DNA of 64,000 bases from JAAYCI01 sp031548875 (GCA_031548875.1 JAVBQQ010000006.1:1-64000); one strand, 5' to 3'. Positions 1 to 7,569 are shown, counted from the stretch's first letter. Program-made: numbers and translations. Notes: generated by a model not told the origin, from the sequence alone.

Positions 1-276
1 GTGGCGCTGGCCTTTTGCAGCCTGGTTACCATTGCGTTCTTCTACACCTACACCGGAGCACTTGGCTTTGAATCGCTGATTCTGGACATCATCTGCACCT
101 TTGCGTGGACGGCTTTAGGGTTTGTCATCTCCTACAAGCTCTATTACAGCCACTACCGGCTCGGGCAGTATTTCCCGCTGTTCTGCGTACTGTTTGTGGG
201 CCAGCTGGCGGTGCAGATTTTGTTCACACCCTTTGCGCCCAGCCTGCCGCTGTTTGAAGACCACAGCGGCGCCTAA
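1..276 (+). CDS. Integral membrane protein, C-terminal part
   Basis: The reading frame is open at the left edge and ends with TAA at 274-276. Only the last 91 codons are visible, so the first in-frame GTG at base 1 is probably not the true start. Three hydrophobic stretches (about residues 1-20, 24-45 and 56-74) indicate membrane-spanning helices, and the tail is short and polar. No catalytic motif is visible and I do not recognise the family with confidence; small six-helix clostridial membrane proteins of unknown function end in a similar way. The next gene follows after a short gap on the same strand, so the two may share a transcript. Confidence 0.55.
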   Translation: MALAFCSLVTIAFFYTYTGALGFESLILDIICTFAWTALGFVISYKLYYSHYRLGQYFPLFCVLFVGQLAVQILFTPFAPSLPLFEDHSGA

Positions 277-344
277 GGATGCTTGTGCCGCCGGCAATCC
301 TCTTGCCAACGGGTACATCACTATATATAATGGAGGCTTTTACA

Positions 345-746
345 ATGGATATGGTTTTTGTCAACTTCCCGGTCGCAGATTTGAATCGCTCTGTCACGTT
401 TTATGAAAAACTGGGATTCAAGCAGAACATGCAGTATACCGACGACAACGCAAGCGCCATGGTGTGGGATGAGCATTTTGTTATCATGCTGCTGAAGCAC
501 GATTTCTACAGCAAATTTATTGGCGACAAGAAAATTGCCGACACCAAAGCAACAAGTGCCGCCCTCATTGCGTTCAGCATGCCGAATGCGCAGGCGGTGA
601 AAGAATTTGGCCGGGTTGCCAAGGAAAATGGCGGGGGCTGCTACCGCGTGGATATGGGCATTCCCGAGGACCAGATGTACGGGCTGGAAGTGCAGGACCC
701 CGACGGCAACATGCTGGAGCCGATGTGGATGCCGGCATCCTCGTAA
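345..746 (+). CDS. VOC (glyoxalase/bleomycin-resistance fold) family protein
   Basis: A 133-residue protein of the vicinal oxygen chelate superfamily. Its N-terminus (VNFPVADLNRSVTFYEKLGF) is the classic opening of the first beta-alpha-beta module, and the end (LEVQDPDGNMLEPMW) matches the second module, where E in LEPMW is the usual metal-ligand position. The length fits a single two-module unit that dimerises. A frame is open from 279, but the ATG at 345 is preceded by GGAGG at 332-336, which decides the start. These small proteins bind metals or toxic ligands; the substrate cannot be read from sequence. It ends in a strong hairpin terminator. Confidence 0.85.
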   Translation: MDMVFVNFPVADLNRSVTFYEKLGFKQNMQYTDDNASAMVWDEHFVIMLLKHDFYSKFIGDKKIADTKATSAALIAFSMPNAQAVKEFGRVAKENGGGCYRVDMGIPEDQMYGLEVQDPDGNMLEPMWMPASS

Positions 747-752
747 ACCTGT

Positions 753-786
753 TCCACCGGGCCGGCTAAGGCCCGGTGGAATTTTC
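753..786 (+). terminator. Rho-independent terminator
   Basis: Perfect 11-bp stem (TCCACCGGGCC with its complement at 770-780) and a six-base loop, followed by a short T run. It lies directly after the VOC gene stop. Confidence 0.85.
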
Positions 787-912
787 ATTTTGCGGCCAGA
801 AGCAAGCCTATCATCAGTCGTAGCGGTACAAGATATTCGTTTTCAGCGCGGAGAAGGGCATGGGGCGCTTGTGCTATAATGGACAGCATAAAGGCATGGA
901 GGGATGCGGCGG

Positions 913-1410
913 ATGAAGCAGTTCTATATGGTCGGCGGCACAATGGGCATCGGCAAAACCGCGGCCTGCCAGGCGATGAAAATCAGCCTGCCGCATACGG
1001 TATTTTTGGACGGCGACTGGTGCTGGGACATGCATCCCTTCGTCGTAACGGATGAGACAAAACAGATGGTCATGCGCAACATCTGCTTTTTGCTGAACAG
1101 CTTTATCCACTGTTCGGCATATGAAACCATTATCTTCTGCTGGGTGATGCATGAGCAGGCCATCATCGACGAGATTCTGGTCAATATCGACACATCCGAA
1201 ATCAGCCTGCATAACATTTCACTCGTCGCATCCCCGGCGGCATTGCGGGGGCGGCTGCAGGCGGACATTGCAGCCGGGGTGCGCTCCACAGGGCAACTGG
1301 CGGAAAGCCTGTCGCGGCTGCCCCTGTACGAGAAATTGGCGACGCAAAAAGTGGACACCTCGGGCCTCGATGCGCAGGAGGTGGCCCAATATATCATTGA
1401 GCATGCATGA
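913..1410 (+). CDS. P-loop ATPase/kinase-like protein
   Basis: A 165-residue protein that begins with a Walker A motif (GGTMGIGKT, residues 7-15) and continues as a compact nucleotide kinase-like fold, with an LDGDW segment near residue 36 that could serve as the acceptor-binding acid. Length and layout resemble small AAA_33/shikimate-kinase-like proteins of unknown substrate. The start is set at ATG 913 because GGAGGG at 898-903 abuts the earlier ATG 904 with no spacing but sits nine bases from 913. It is followed after 40 bases by the MmcQ/YjbR gene and may be co-transcribed with it. The phosphorylated substrate is unknown. Confidence 0.7.
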   Translation: MKQFYMVGGTMGIGKTAACQAMKISLPHTVFLDGDWCWDMHPFVVTDETKQMVMRNICFLLNSFIHCSAYETIIFCWVMHEQAIIDEILVNIDTSEISLHNISLVASPAALRGRLQADIAAGVRSTGQLAESLSRLPLYEKLATQKVDTSGLDAQEVAQYIIEHA

Positions 1411-1450
1411 GCAGACCGCTTGTACCCAAAGCAGAAAAAAGGGGAGAAAA

Positions 1451-1861
1451 ATGGCAGAGATGGCAAACAGCGTGACGCCCTGGCCGGCGGATACCATGGA
1501 ACAATACCGCTGGCTGGACGAAACCCTACAAAGGCAACCAGCCACGGAAAAGGAATTCCAGCCCGCGTGGCAGGCGTACAAATACCTTCTGCGGGGCAAA
1601 ATGTACGCCTACATCGGCGTGAATGACCAAAACGGCAGGCCCATCCTTACCCTGAAGCTGGAGCCCGCGTTCAGCGACCTGCTGCGCCGGGAGTATGCCG
1701 ACATTGTACCGGCCTATTACATGAACAAGGTGCACTGGAGCACCGTGTATCTGGACGGCAGGGTGCCCAAGGAGGTATTGGCCGACATGGTGAAGGCCTC
1801 GCATAAAACGCTGCTTTCTTCTCTCAGCCAAAAAGCGCAGCGGGAGATATTGGGTGAATAG
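1451..1861 (+). CDS. MmcQ/YjbR family protein
   Basis: A 136-residue protein matching the MmcQ/YjbR (CyaY-like fold) family. It contains KYLLRGKMYAYIGV and later LTLKLEP, followed by YYMNKVHWSTVYLDG, which corresponds to the family's K-HW core near the C-terminus. Members have been described as DNA-binding by structure, but no precise function is established. The start ATG at 1451 is preceded by GGGGAGAAAA. The gene converges with the minus-strand DUF1294 gene, leaving only about 25 bases between the stops. Confidence 0.75.
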   Translation: MAEMANSVTPWPADTMEQYRWLDETLQRQPATEKEFQPAWQAYKYLLRGKMYAYIGVNDQNGRPILTLKLEPAFSDLLRREYADIVPAYYMNKVHWSTVYLDGRVPKEVLADMVKASHKTLLSSLSQKAQREILGE

Positions 1862-1886
1862 CAGCAAACATAAATATCGATGTGTC

Positions 1887-2162
1887 CTACAATACAAAAA
1901 ACCAAGTGTATGCCCCCACTGCCGCCAACGTAAGAATCAACGCCAGCGGCAGCAGGATGCGGAATTTTGTATGCTGTGTCTTGTGCCGGAACACCAGCAT
2001 CCCGGCCATGCCTCCAATGCCGCCCAAAAGGAAGGCACACCACAGCAATGTCTTTTCCGGGATGCGCCGGCTGCCGCGCTTCGCCTTGGCCTTGTCCACG
2101 CCGTACAGGAGGAAGACGACCAGGTTCCATACCAGCAGGGCAATGAGCAAGATGTCAGTCAG
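1887..2162 (-). CDS. DUF1294 family membrane protein
   Basis: A protein of about 91 residues with the DUF1294 layout: an N-terminal helix, the YGVDKAKA motif, a RIPE motif (residues about 32-35), then hydrophobic helices, GGIGGMAGM and FRHKTQHTKF, with a final helix. It is the last gene of a four-gene minus-strand operon. No ATG or GTG exists at the expected start. The candidates are CTG at 2162, which overlaps the upstream stop TGA by four bases in the same way as the other junctions here, or TTG at 2150. Initiation probably depends on translational coupling to the acetyltransferase gene. Function unknown; two or three helices imply an inner-membrane location. Confidence 0.7.
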   Translation of the reverse strand: MTDILLIALLVWNLVVFLLYGVDKAKAKRGSRRIPEKTLLWCAFLLGGIGGMAGMLVFRHKTQHTKFRILLPLALILTLAAVGAYTWFFVL

Positions 2163-2746
2163 TGCCGTTTTGCGTTCCCTCCCATCACCCGCGTGGCCCA
2201 ATGTGCCATCCAGCGCGGTGTGCCCTGGCTGTACAGCGCGGTGATATCCCGCCGCACGTCCACTTCGCCCAGCTGTTTTTGGATGGGCAGCCAGAGCAGA
2301 TCGTAGCCCACGCCGAAGAAATGCCACTTGGCGCCGGTGTTTTCGGCGCCGTTTTTTAGGTAAAAGGCGATCCGCCTCTCGCGGGTGGCCTTTTCTTTTG
2401 CGTCTTTCGCCAGCGCCGGCGTCTCGCATTCAATCAGGATGCCGCCGGCCGTGCAGTGTGCAGCCAGCTCCCGCATGAACCGGCTGCCCACGCCCTTGTC
2501 TCTGTATTCCGGTTCCACCGCCAGGTAATCCAGCAGCATGGAATCCACGCCCGGCGCGTGCAGCAGGCCGGCGTAGGCAAGTAGCCTGCCGGTCGCATCG
2601 TCGTGCAGCACCAGGAAATCGTACATCCCACGCTCATGCAATCGGCGGATCAGGAACAGCGGGCGGCGCTCATTGCGCGCAAAATCCCGCTCGATGCACT
2701 GCCTGTACAGCGCCCCGTATTTCCGCAGGTCCACTTCTTCAATCAT
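2159..2746 (-). CDS. GNAT family N-acetyltransferase
   Basis: A 195-residue acetyltransferase of the GNAT fold. The acetyl-CoA-binding segment is visible as LAVEPEYRDKGVGSRFM (residues about 75-91; Q/R-x-x-G-x-G/A type), preceded by the beta-4 strand SMLLDYLAV and followed by ILIECETPAL and the RIAFYLKNGAE motif typical of the C-terminal half. The ATG overlaps the sfsA stop in an ATGA, and its own stop overlaps the DUF1294 start, so translation is coupled through the operon. The substrate cannot be inferred; many relatives acetylate small amines. Confidence 0.85.
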   Translation of the reverse strand: MIEEVDLRKYGALYRQCIERDFARNERRPLFLIRRLHERGMYDFLVLHDDATGRLLAYAGLLHAPGVDSMLLDYLAVEPEYRDKGVGSRFMRELAAHCTAGGILIECETPALAKDAKEKATRERRIAFYLKNGAENTGAKWHFFGVGYDLLWLPIQKQLGEVDVRRDITALYSQGTPRWMAHWATRVMGGNAKRH

Positions 2747-3426
2747 AGTGTCACTCTCACAAAATCACGAATGGCCAAGCTGTCCGGCGCGACATTGCAG
2801 TCCAGGGCCAGCACCTGTACTCCCTGCCCTACCGCGGCACGGATTGCCTTACCGAAGGCCGGGTCCAAATCATCATTGGGCGCGCAGGCCGTCACATCGT
2901 CCCGCTTCACGATGAAGACGATCATCGCCTCGTAGCCCTCCCCGAGGCACAGGGTCAATTCCTGCAGGTGCTTTACCCCGCGGGTGGTGGGTGCCCCGGG
3001 GAAGCGGGCCACGCCGTTCTCCACCAGGGTGACGCCCTTCACCTCCACAAACAGCTTTCTATCGTCCGCCTCGATGTAGAAATCAAAGCGGGACCTGCCA
3101 TAGGTCGTCTCGGGCCGCAGCAGGGACATGGCACCAAAGTAACCGCTTTGGGCGGCCCACTCGGCAAACACCTTGTTCGGCGCCTGGCTGTCGATGTTCA
3201 CCCAGCGGCCTTGGTGCTGCACGGCGATCAAGTCATAGGCTGTCTTGCGCGGCGGGCCATCGGCCGCTTTTTGCAGGGATACCGCCGCGCCGGGCAACAA
3301 CAGCTCCCGCAAGCGGCTGGTGTTCTTTACATGGCAGATTTCTTCTTTGCCGTCGATTTCCACGTGGGCGATGAACCGGTTGGGCCGTAAAATAAAGCTG
3401 CCCAAAACGATATTGTCGTATGTCAT
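2743..3426 (-). CDS. sfsA: DNA/RNA nuclease SfsA
   Basis: A 227-residue SfsA homologue. The N-terminal OB-like part (SFILRPNRFIAHVEIDG, CHVKNTSRLRELLLPGA) is followed by the nuclease core, with FDFYIE and KLFVEVKGVTLVE carrying the D...E-x-K metal-binding arrangement, then FPGAPTTRGVKHLQEL, a family signature. SfsA was first described as a sugar-fermentation stimulation protein in Escherichia coli and has a PD-(D/E)XK-like nuclease fold. A frame is open further upstream, but ATG 3426 overlaps the esterase stop as ATGA, so this start is preferred. Confidence 0.92.
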   Translation of the reverse strand: MTYDNIVLGSFILRPNRFIAHVEIDGKEEICHVKNTSRLRELLLPGAAVSLQKAADGPPRKTAYDLIAVQHQGRWVNIDSQAPNKVFAEWAAQSGYFGAMSLLRPETTYGRSRFDFYIEADDRKLFVEVKGVTLVENGVARFPGAPTTRGVKHLQELTLCLGEGYEAMIVFIVKRDDVTACAPNDDLDPAFGKAIRAAVGQGVQVLALDCNVAPDSLAIRDFVRVTL

Positions 3427-4154
3427 GTCTTCATCAGCCACATAAGGCCCTTGGCAATGCGCTGTGGCACCTCGTTGAAATGCCCGCCCGCGTTCCATTC
3501 AAGCGTAACCTCCGTAACATTCGAGTCCCCTTGCAGCAGGCCCGCCATACGGCGGGTGGCGTCGCCCACCGCGGCCATGCGCGGGTTGCGCGACTTCTCT
3601 TCCCTGTCGCCGAGGCTCAGGTACACCCTGCTGCCAGCGGGTGCCGTGTGCGCCGCGGCATATTCCTTCCAGCCGTCGAACCACAGAGAACTGGAGCAGC
3701 TGCCCGCCATGCCGAACAGTCCGCTCTCGTAAAAGGCCCACAGGGCGAATAGCCCGGCCAAGGAGTAGCCCAAAATAGCGGCCGCCTGTAGTGGGAAGGT
3801 GCCGCCGGTTCTTGCCGTCAGCTCCGGCAGCAAAGTGGTTCTGATCCATTCCAGCGTTTCCGCCCCGCCGCCCGCAAAAGGCGGTTCTTTTGCAAATGGC
3901 GCCGGGGCAATCCAAGGGGAATAGTCCCGGTTCCAGTCGTCTGAGGCGAAGCAGGCCAGCCAAAACGGCCGGCAGTGGCCAGCCTTGATGGCGGTTTGAA
4001 GCAGGGGAACTACCTCACCCAGTTCTTCCGCTGCGTCCTCACCGGACGGCAGGATGACCAGCGACAGTTCTTCGGAGTCTGCAGCACTGCCCAGCCGGCA
4101 AAACCAAACGGAACGGCCACTGGCCTCAAATGCAGTCCATTGTTCAGGTACCAT
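3423..4154 (-). CDS. Alpha/beta-hydrolase fold putative esterase
   Basis: A 243-residue esterase-like protein. The nucleophile elbow is GYSLAG (residues about 129-134), and the C-terminal AGGHFNEVPQRI gives the likely catalytic histidine. The central part (RDYSPWIAP...GGGAETLEWIRTTLLPEL) resembles the putative esterase family that includes enterobactin esterases and IroE. It is the first gene of a four-gene operon with consecutive four-base overlaps. No signal peptide is seen, so it is probably cytoplasmic. The true substrate (ester, thioester or peptide) is not evident. Confidence 0.75.
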   Translation of the reverse strand: MVPEQWTAFEASGRSVWFCRLGSAADSEELSLVILPSGEDAAEELGEVVPLLQTAIKAGHCRPFWLACFASDDWNRDYSPWIAPAPFAKEPPFAGGGAETLEWIRTTLLPELTARTGGTFPLQAAAILGYSLAGLFALWAFYESGLFGMAGSCSSSLWFDGWKEYAAAHTAPAGSRVYLSLGDREEKSRNPRMAAVGDATRRMAGLLQGDSNVTEVTLEWNAGGHFNEVPQRIAKGLMWLMKT

Positions 4155-4224
4155 AGGCGTTTATCCTCTTCCCAATTGGTTCAACCGTGCGGATATTGTG
4201 GTTGACCAAAGTATACCACATAAA

Positions 4225-4264
4225 CCAAACAACCGCCTGCCTGTTGCGCAAAGCGGTTGTTTGG
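4225..4264. repeat. Perfect 12-bp inverted repeat
   Basis: CCAAACAACCGC at 4225-4236 and its exact complement at 4253-4264 are separated by 16 bases. It lies between the antitoxin-like genes' 3' end and the start of the esterase operon, both on the minus strand. It could be a terminator for read-through from the antitoxin pair, since the minus strand continues TTTAT, or an operator upstream of the esterase. It also marks the approximate left edge of the AT-richer island. Confidence 0.6.
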
Positions 4265-4270
4265 TGCTCA

Positions 4271-4295
4271 GAAATTAGCACGACAAAGCGTGCTA
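4271..4295 (-). terminator. Hairpin terminator overlapping a stop codon
   Basis: TAGCACG (4276-4282) pairs with CGTGCTA (4289-4295). On the minus strand the stem is followed by ATTTC. The stop codon of the antitoxin-like gene lies inside the right arm. Confidence 0.55.
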
Positions 4296-4595
4296 CTGCG
4301 TGTCACTTGAGGCTTCACTTTTCTCAGCGGCTTCATTCGCAGCAAGGGCGGCCGCAATCTCCTTCTCGGTCGGAAGAGGATGGATTTCATCATATCCACA
4401 GGCCTTGTAGTATTCCACAGAGAGCAGCACTTGGCTTATTTCTCCATCGCGCTCAATAAACAGGGGTTCATTTAGGGTGTCGCAGTAATCCAGAATTTCC
4501 TCCGCATGATCAGCGATGTCCTTTGCTGAAACCCACTTGCGAATAATTGGAAAACCCAATGTGTTTTTGCTGGCGGATAGCTTATTTTCACTCAT
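4293..4595 (-). CDS. Phd/YefM-like antitoxin-type protein
   Basis: A 100-residue protein. Its centre (VSAKDIADHAEEILDYC followed by PLFIERDGEISQVLLSVEYY) resembles the Phd/YefM antitoxin fold, in which a short strand-helix unit is followed by 'vivR-G...vvls..ey'. The C-terminal 30 residues are acidic and Ala/Glu-rich, as in disordered antitoxin tails. The ATG overlaps the preceding VapB-like stop as ATGA. Antitoxins of this type normally sit beside a RelE/Doc toxin, but none is present here. Assignment by fold resemblance only. Confidence 0.5.
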   Translation of the reverse strand: MSENKLSASKNTLGFPIIRKWVSAKDIADHAEEILDYCDTLNEPLFIERDGEISQVLLSVEYYKACGYDEIHPLPTEKEIAAALAANEAAEKSEASSDTQ

Positions 4596-4852
4596 GGCGT
4601 ACCCCTTCCGTTGTTCATCTTTTTGTGGACATCGCCTGTGCTTAAGGTGCCCTGGTCACGGCCTTCCTCCATAAAATCATCTGTGAACCCATTTACACCA
4701 CTTATGAAGCTGTCCCAAACGCTTTGTTTGGGACAAAGCACAACAGCACTGCCAATCTTCTTAACGTATACTTCATCTTCAGAAAAGCGGAACTCCTTGG
4801 GCAGCCGCACATCTTGGGTCCCGCAGCAATCGAACAATTTGGCTTTCTCCAT
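4592..4852 (-). CDS. VapB/AbrB-MazE-type antitoxin-like DNA-binding protein
   Basis: An 86-residue protein with the swapped-hairpin AbrB/MazE/SpoVT motif: AKLFDCCGTQDVRLPKEFRF followed by DEVYVKKIGSAVVLCPK, the hallmark of VapB antitoxins. The C-terminal half (WDSFISGVNGFTDDFMEEGR) is the region that in VapB proteins neutralises the PIN-domain toxin. No VapC follows; instead a Phd-like protein overlaps by four bases. The start ATG 4852 is chosen because the family homology begins there, although the frame stays open to 4894. Expression is probably autoregulated, as is usual for this family. Confidence 0.7.
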   Translation of the reverse strand: MEKAKLFDCCGTQDVRLPKEFRFSEDEVYVKKIGSAVVLCPKQSVWDSFISGVNGFTDDFMEEGRDQGTLSTGDVHKKMNNGRGTP

Positions 4853-4913
4853 ATGGATCACCCCTACAAAGTATGTAACAGAATATATCCTCAAATCTGC
4901 TTACACGGTCTTA

Positions 4914-5103
4914 GTCAACCCCACGCGTCTTTTCATGCATATTTCATCTAAATCAATGTATATAACGAGCAAATATAATGATTTTTCGAATAATTATTCA
5001 GTAGTTTGTCTGAACGTAACATGAGGAAGGATTTTCGCTTACATAACCTAACCTTGTACAGGGATAATTGAAAAGGCAAGGCTCAAAAATTGAACCCTGC
5101 CTA
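4914..5103. repeat. Dispersed repeat, module B only (copy 1)
   Basis: About 190 bp aligns with 9494-9677 and in part with 11032-11150. Shared landmarks in order are CCCCACGCG, TGCATATT, CAATGTATAT, AATAATTA, GTAGTTTGTCTGAACG, GATTTTCGCTTACAT and a hairpin (AGGCAAGG ... CCCTGCCT). Module A, present in the other copies, is missing. Apart from this repeat I see no gene between 4853 and 5170. Confidence 0.75.
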
Positions 5104-5170
5104 AGTTAATTGTTACCAGCCTTTACTGGTGGTATTTGCATTTGAGCAAAGAATGGTTTATAAGCAGCAG

Positions 5171-5689
5171 TTAAAAGCTCTCGTACACAACAGTTTCCGT
5201 AAGTTTTTTTCGGGTTTCTGAATGCCTATCCGGGGAAGCGGGTTCCTCATCGGCAAAACCGACCGCAAGAATGCCTACAGGCTCTAAACTGTCAGGGATA
5301 TTAAATGAGCCTTTGAGAACGGCAGGGTCGAAGATACCAACCCAGACTGAACCAAGCCCCAAATCAGCGGCCTGAATCATCATGTGGGTTGCGACCACAC
5401 TTGCGTCAATATCTGCAAACACTTTTTTATCAACCGGGCGCTCCCACGCTTCTTTTGTATCCCCACAAACAACGAAGGCAAGCGGCGCACCGTAAATATT
5501 GGCGGTCTTGCCGACTTTGTCAAGGCTCTCTTTTTCTTGCAGCACAAGAACGCGCTGTGGCTGCTTGTTCGCCGCAGTGGGCGCTACCCGGCCAGCCTCA
5601 AGAATCAGATCCAGTTTATCTTTCTCTACGCCCTGCGACTTATACTTGCGGGTAGAATATCTGGCTTTTGCCAGTTTTTCAAACGACAT
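5171..5689 (-). CDS. Nitroreductase family protein
   Basis: A 172-residue flavin-dependent nitroreductase. The N-terminal ARYSTRKYKSQ carries the conserved R-S-x-R FMN-phosphate contact. EAGRVAPTAANKQPQRVLV is the helix plus P-x-A-x-N-x-Q-P motif, DASVVATHMMIQAADLGLGSVWVG is the central dimer/FMN helix, and ILAVGFADEEPASPDR is the C-terminal beta strand and loop. Such enzymes reduce nitro compounds, quinones or flavins using NAD(P)H and act as cytoplasmic dimers. It lies 14 bases after the broken TSCPD gene, in a block headed by an HxlR regulator, a pairing typical of electrophile-responsive operons. Confidence 0.92.
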   Translation of the reverse strand: MSFEKLAKARYSTRKYKSQGVEKDKLDLILEAGRVAPTAANKQPQRVLVLQEKESLDKVGKTANIYGAPLAFVVCGDTKEAWERPVDKKVFADIDASVVATHMMIQAADLGLGSVWVGIFDPAVLKGSFNIPDSLEPVGILAVGFADEEPASPDRHSETRKKLTETVVYESF

Positions 5690-5703
5690 AATATTTCCTC
5701 CTG

Positions 5704-6013
5704 TTAAGCGGTTATTTTCTGTTCAGATAGTGACAGGCTTTCCAAAGGTACAACGGTGTTGTTTTTGTCCAGTAAAGCGGCCTCTATCGCATACGACAGT
5801 TGATCGGGGCAGGATGTTCTTCGCATCCCGCAGGGAGTTCCCCGCAGCTTATGAATAATTATATGCGCGTCCTGTCCCTTGCAGAGCTCGGCCAGCGGAT
5901 GTCAGGTTCCCCTGACATCCGCCAAATACCTGAATATCTTCAATCCTGTTTTCATCATCAATGGATACGCGCATTTCATGGGAACACACGCCACGCGGCG
6001 TATAAGTAAACAT
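5704..6013 (-). pseudogene. Frameshifted TSCPD-domain (TIGR03905-like) gene
   Basis: The frame starting at ATG 6013 (ribosome site GGAAGGAG) encodes MFTYTPRGVCSHEMRVSI...FGGCQGNL and then drifts to an early stop. Shifting by one base near 5909 resumes the family sequence HPLAELCKG...KLRGTPCG...TSCPDQLSYAIEAALL and runs to TAA at 5704-5706. The total length of 310 bases equals 103 codons plus one, consistent with a single inserted base. The TSCPD motif is a cysteine-containing signature of a small domain also found next to ribonucleotide reductases. Sequencing error or a programmed shift cannot be excluded. It lies just upstream of the nitroreductase gene. Confidence 0.75.
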
Positions 6014-6089
6014 ACTTGTTAAGGCTCCTTCCATTCGCTGCCTTATAAATGAAATCCGGGCTTTATGTTTGCCCGGATTTCATCGTTTA

Positions 6090-6380
6090 TTACGCTACGC
6101 TGTAAATCCTGACTTCTGGGTCGGCGCTCCACAATGGCTTCAGGCCGACAAACACATCATTCTTAAACATTTCGCTGTCAAGGTAGGCTTTGGCGTTTTC
6201 CACACTGTCGAACCCGTGGAGCACTTGTACGTCCTCGTCGCGGATCAGCAGGACTTTGGACACGGCTCCCTTGATTTTATCAAGGAACGGCTGGCGGTAG
6301 TCGGTGTAAATCTTCCCGGCTGCCGGGCGGTTGGCGTTACTGATTACCATTGTAATTTCCAGATAGGCTTCTGCACTCAT
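6090..6380 (-). CDS. Small conserved protein, possible dimeric alpha/beta-barrel
   Basis: A 96-residue protein without strong motifs. The pattern (EITMVISNANRP..., KVLLIRDEDVQVLHGFDSVENAKAYLDSEMF, then KPLWSADPEVRIYSV) fits the ferredoxin-like strand-helix-strand arrangement of dimeric alpha/beta-barrel proteins such as antibiotic-biosynthesis monooxygenase relatives. It sits between the HxlR regulator and the TSCPD gene on the same strand, so it probably belongs to that operon. No catalytic residues can be named; function unknown. Confidence 0.6.
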   Translation of the reverse strand: MSAEAYLEITMVISNANRPAAGKIYTDYRQPFLDKIKGAVSKVLLIRDEDVQVLHGFDSVENAKAYLDSEMFKNDVFVGLKPLWSADPEVRIYSVA

Positions 6381-6489
6381 GTTTCATTCCTCCATTTGAT
6401 TTGTTTTGGATGGCTTCCATGAATGCAGTATAGCAAAAGCAACTTGTAAAGGTAAATATATTAGTAAATTTATAAGTCACTATTAAATT

Positions 6490-6873
6490 TCATAGCGATA
6501 GCTGTGTACAGGTTTTACAGGGAGCAAGTTTCTTGTCCAGCTCATCTTTTGTCTGCTGGCGTGACCAATGGCAGATGCTTTGCAAGATAGGAAGCACAGA
6601 CCGCCCTTTGTCGGTCAACGAATATTCAACCTTTGGTGGAATTTCGTTATACTGTTCACGGTTAATCAGGCTATCAGCAATCATCTCTTTTAGCATGGCG
6701 GCCAGTACTGCGTCTGTAATGTTGCCAAGCTCTTTCCTGATTTCGCTGTACCGCATGACTTCCGTGGAGGACAGAACGCAGAGAATACGCGACTTCCATT
6801 TGCCGCCGAATATGTCCAATCCATATTCTATCGGACACATGATTTCTTTTTCAAGTTTTGGCTCGTACTTCAT
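6490..6873 (-). CDS. HxlR family transcriptional regulator
   Basis: A 127-residue winged-helix regulator. CPIEYGLDIFGGKWKSRILCVLS is the family opening with the sensor cysteine (residue 13), MRYSEIRKELGNITDAVLAAMLKEM is the helix-turn-helix, and PPKVEYSLTDKGRSVLPIL is the wing followed by the dimer helix. An additional CKTC motif occurs near the C-terminus. In the HxlR/YodB group the N-terminal cysteine senses quinones or electrophiles and controls nitroreductases, which fits the nitroreductase at the end of this gene block. An inverted repeat immediately upstream is a candidate operator. Confidence 0.9.
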   Translation of the reverse strand: MKYEPKLEKEIMCPIEYGLDIFGGKWKSRILCVLSSTEVMRYSEIRKELGNITDAVLAAMLKEMIADSLINREQYNEIPPKVEYSLTDKGRSVLPILQSICHWSRQQTKDELDKKLAPCKTCTQLSL

Positions 6874-6882
6874 ATTACCACC

Positions 6883-6932
6883 CGACTAACTCTAAATTTT
6901 ATAGTAACTGTAGTAAATTAGAGCTGATTAGT
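6883..6932. promoter_or_regulatory. Imperfect inverted repeat upstream of hxlR-type gene
   Basis: GACTAA..CTCTAAATTT on the left pairs with AAATTAGAG..GATTAGTC on the right. It lies 10-60 bases upstream of the HxlR start and could be its operator and that of the nitroreductase block. Confidence 0.5.
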
Positions 6933-7044
6933 CAAGATGGGAGGGACGCAAGATATAAAACCATTGGTATTGCTCTATTTATATGCGATAAAGAATTTCA
7001 ATTATGGCTCTAAAAAATGTGGCCGGATAATCTCTAATACACTA

Positions 7045-7089
7045 TTGACAAACGATCTGGTTGTACTTATAATAATTACAACGAGATCG
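7045..7089 (+). promoter_or_regulatory. Consensus sigma-A promoter with overlapping operator
   Basis: TTGACA (7045-7050) and TATAAT (7068-7073) are separated by exactly 17 bases. A 13-bp inverted repeat, CGATCTGGTTGTA (7053-7065) and TACAACGAGATCG (7077-7089), 12 of 13 positions paired, covers the spacer and -10 box. A regulator bound there would block RNA polymerase. The first gene downstream is the Rrf2 regulator, so autorepression is likely. Confidence 0.8.
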
Positions 7090-7125
7090 GCCGATAGCGT
7101 TGATAAGGCGAAATTAGGTGATAAT

Positions 7126-7569
7126 ATGAGAATTAACACGCGATTTCCAGTGGCTGTCCATCTTTTGGTTCTGGTTGCGATCAAGGGTGAGGATTTGACT
7201 TCCGAGGTGATCGCAAAAAGTGTCAATACAAACCCCGTCGTAATACGAAGAATTAACACCTTGCTGAAAAAAGCCAACATCATCACGGTAAAGGCGGGTG
7301 TGGGAGGTACGGTGCTTAACCGTGCGCCGCAAGAGATCACACTATTAGATATTTATAAGGCTGTTAGAACATCATCAAATGAGTTGATATTTGATTTACA
7401 CAATAATCCCAACTTGCAGTGTCCTGTTGGTTCAAACATACACGAGGCGTTAACTGAACCTTTTATTAACGCGCAAGAGGCTCTGGAAAATAGTCTTAAA
7501 AACTATACCCTTGCGGATATAGCAGATGGAATCATGGCGAAATATCATGCGGTGAACAGTAAGGCATAG
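7126..7569 (+). CDS. Rrf2 family transcriptional regulator
   Basis: A 147-residue Rrf2-type regulator: MRINTRFPVAVHLLVLVA opens the winged helix, SEVIAKSVNTNPVVIRRINTLLKKA is the recognition part, and VKAGVGGTVLNRAPQEITLLDIYKAV is the wing and linker. It has a single cysteine (NLQCPVGSNI) in place of the three cluster-binding cysteines of IscR/NsrR, so it belongs with the YwnA-like members that probably do not bind an Fe-S cluster. The frame is open from 6937, but homology and the promoter at 7045-7073 place the start at ATG 7126. The two downstream flavodoxin/ferredoxin genes are probably its regulon. Confidence 0.88.
   Translation: MRINTRFPVAVHLLVLVAIKGEDLTSEVIAKSVNTNPVVIRRINTLLKKANIITVKAGVGGTVLNRAPQEITLLDIYKAVRTSSNELIFDLHNNPNLQCPVGSNIHEALTEPFINAQEALENSLKNYTLADIADGIMAKYHAVNSKA

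Noticed and set aside
6937..7125. N-terminal extension of the Rrf2 gene
   Set aside because: The consensus promoter and operator at 7045-7089 lie inside it, and family homology begins at 7126.
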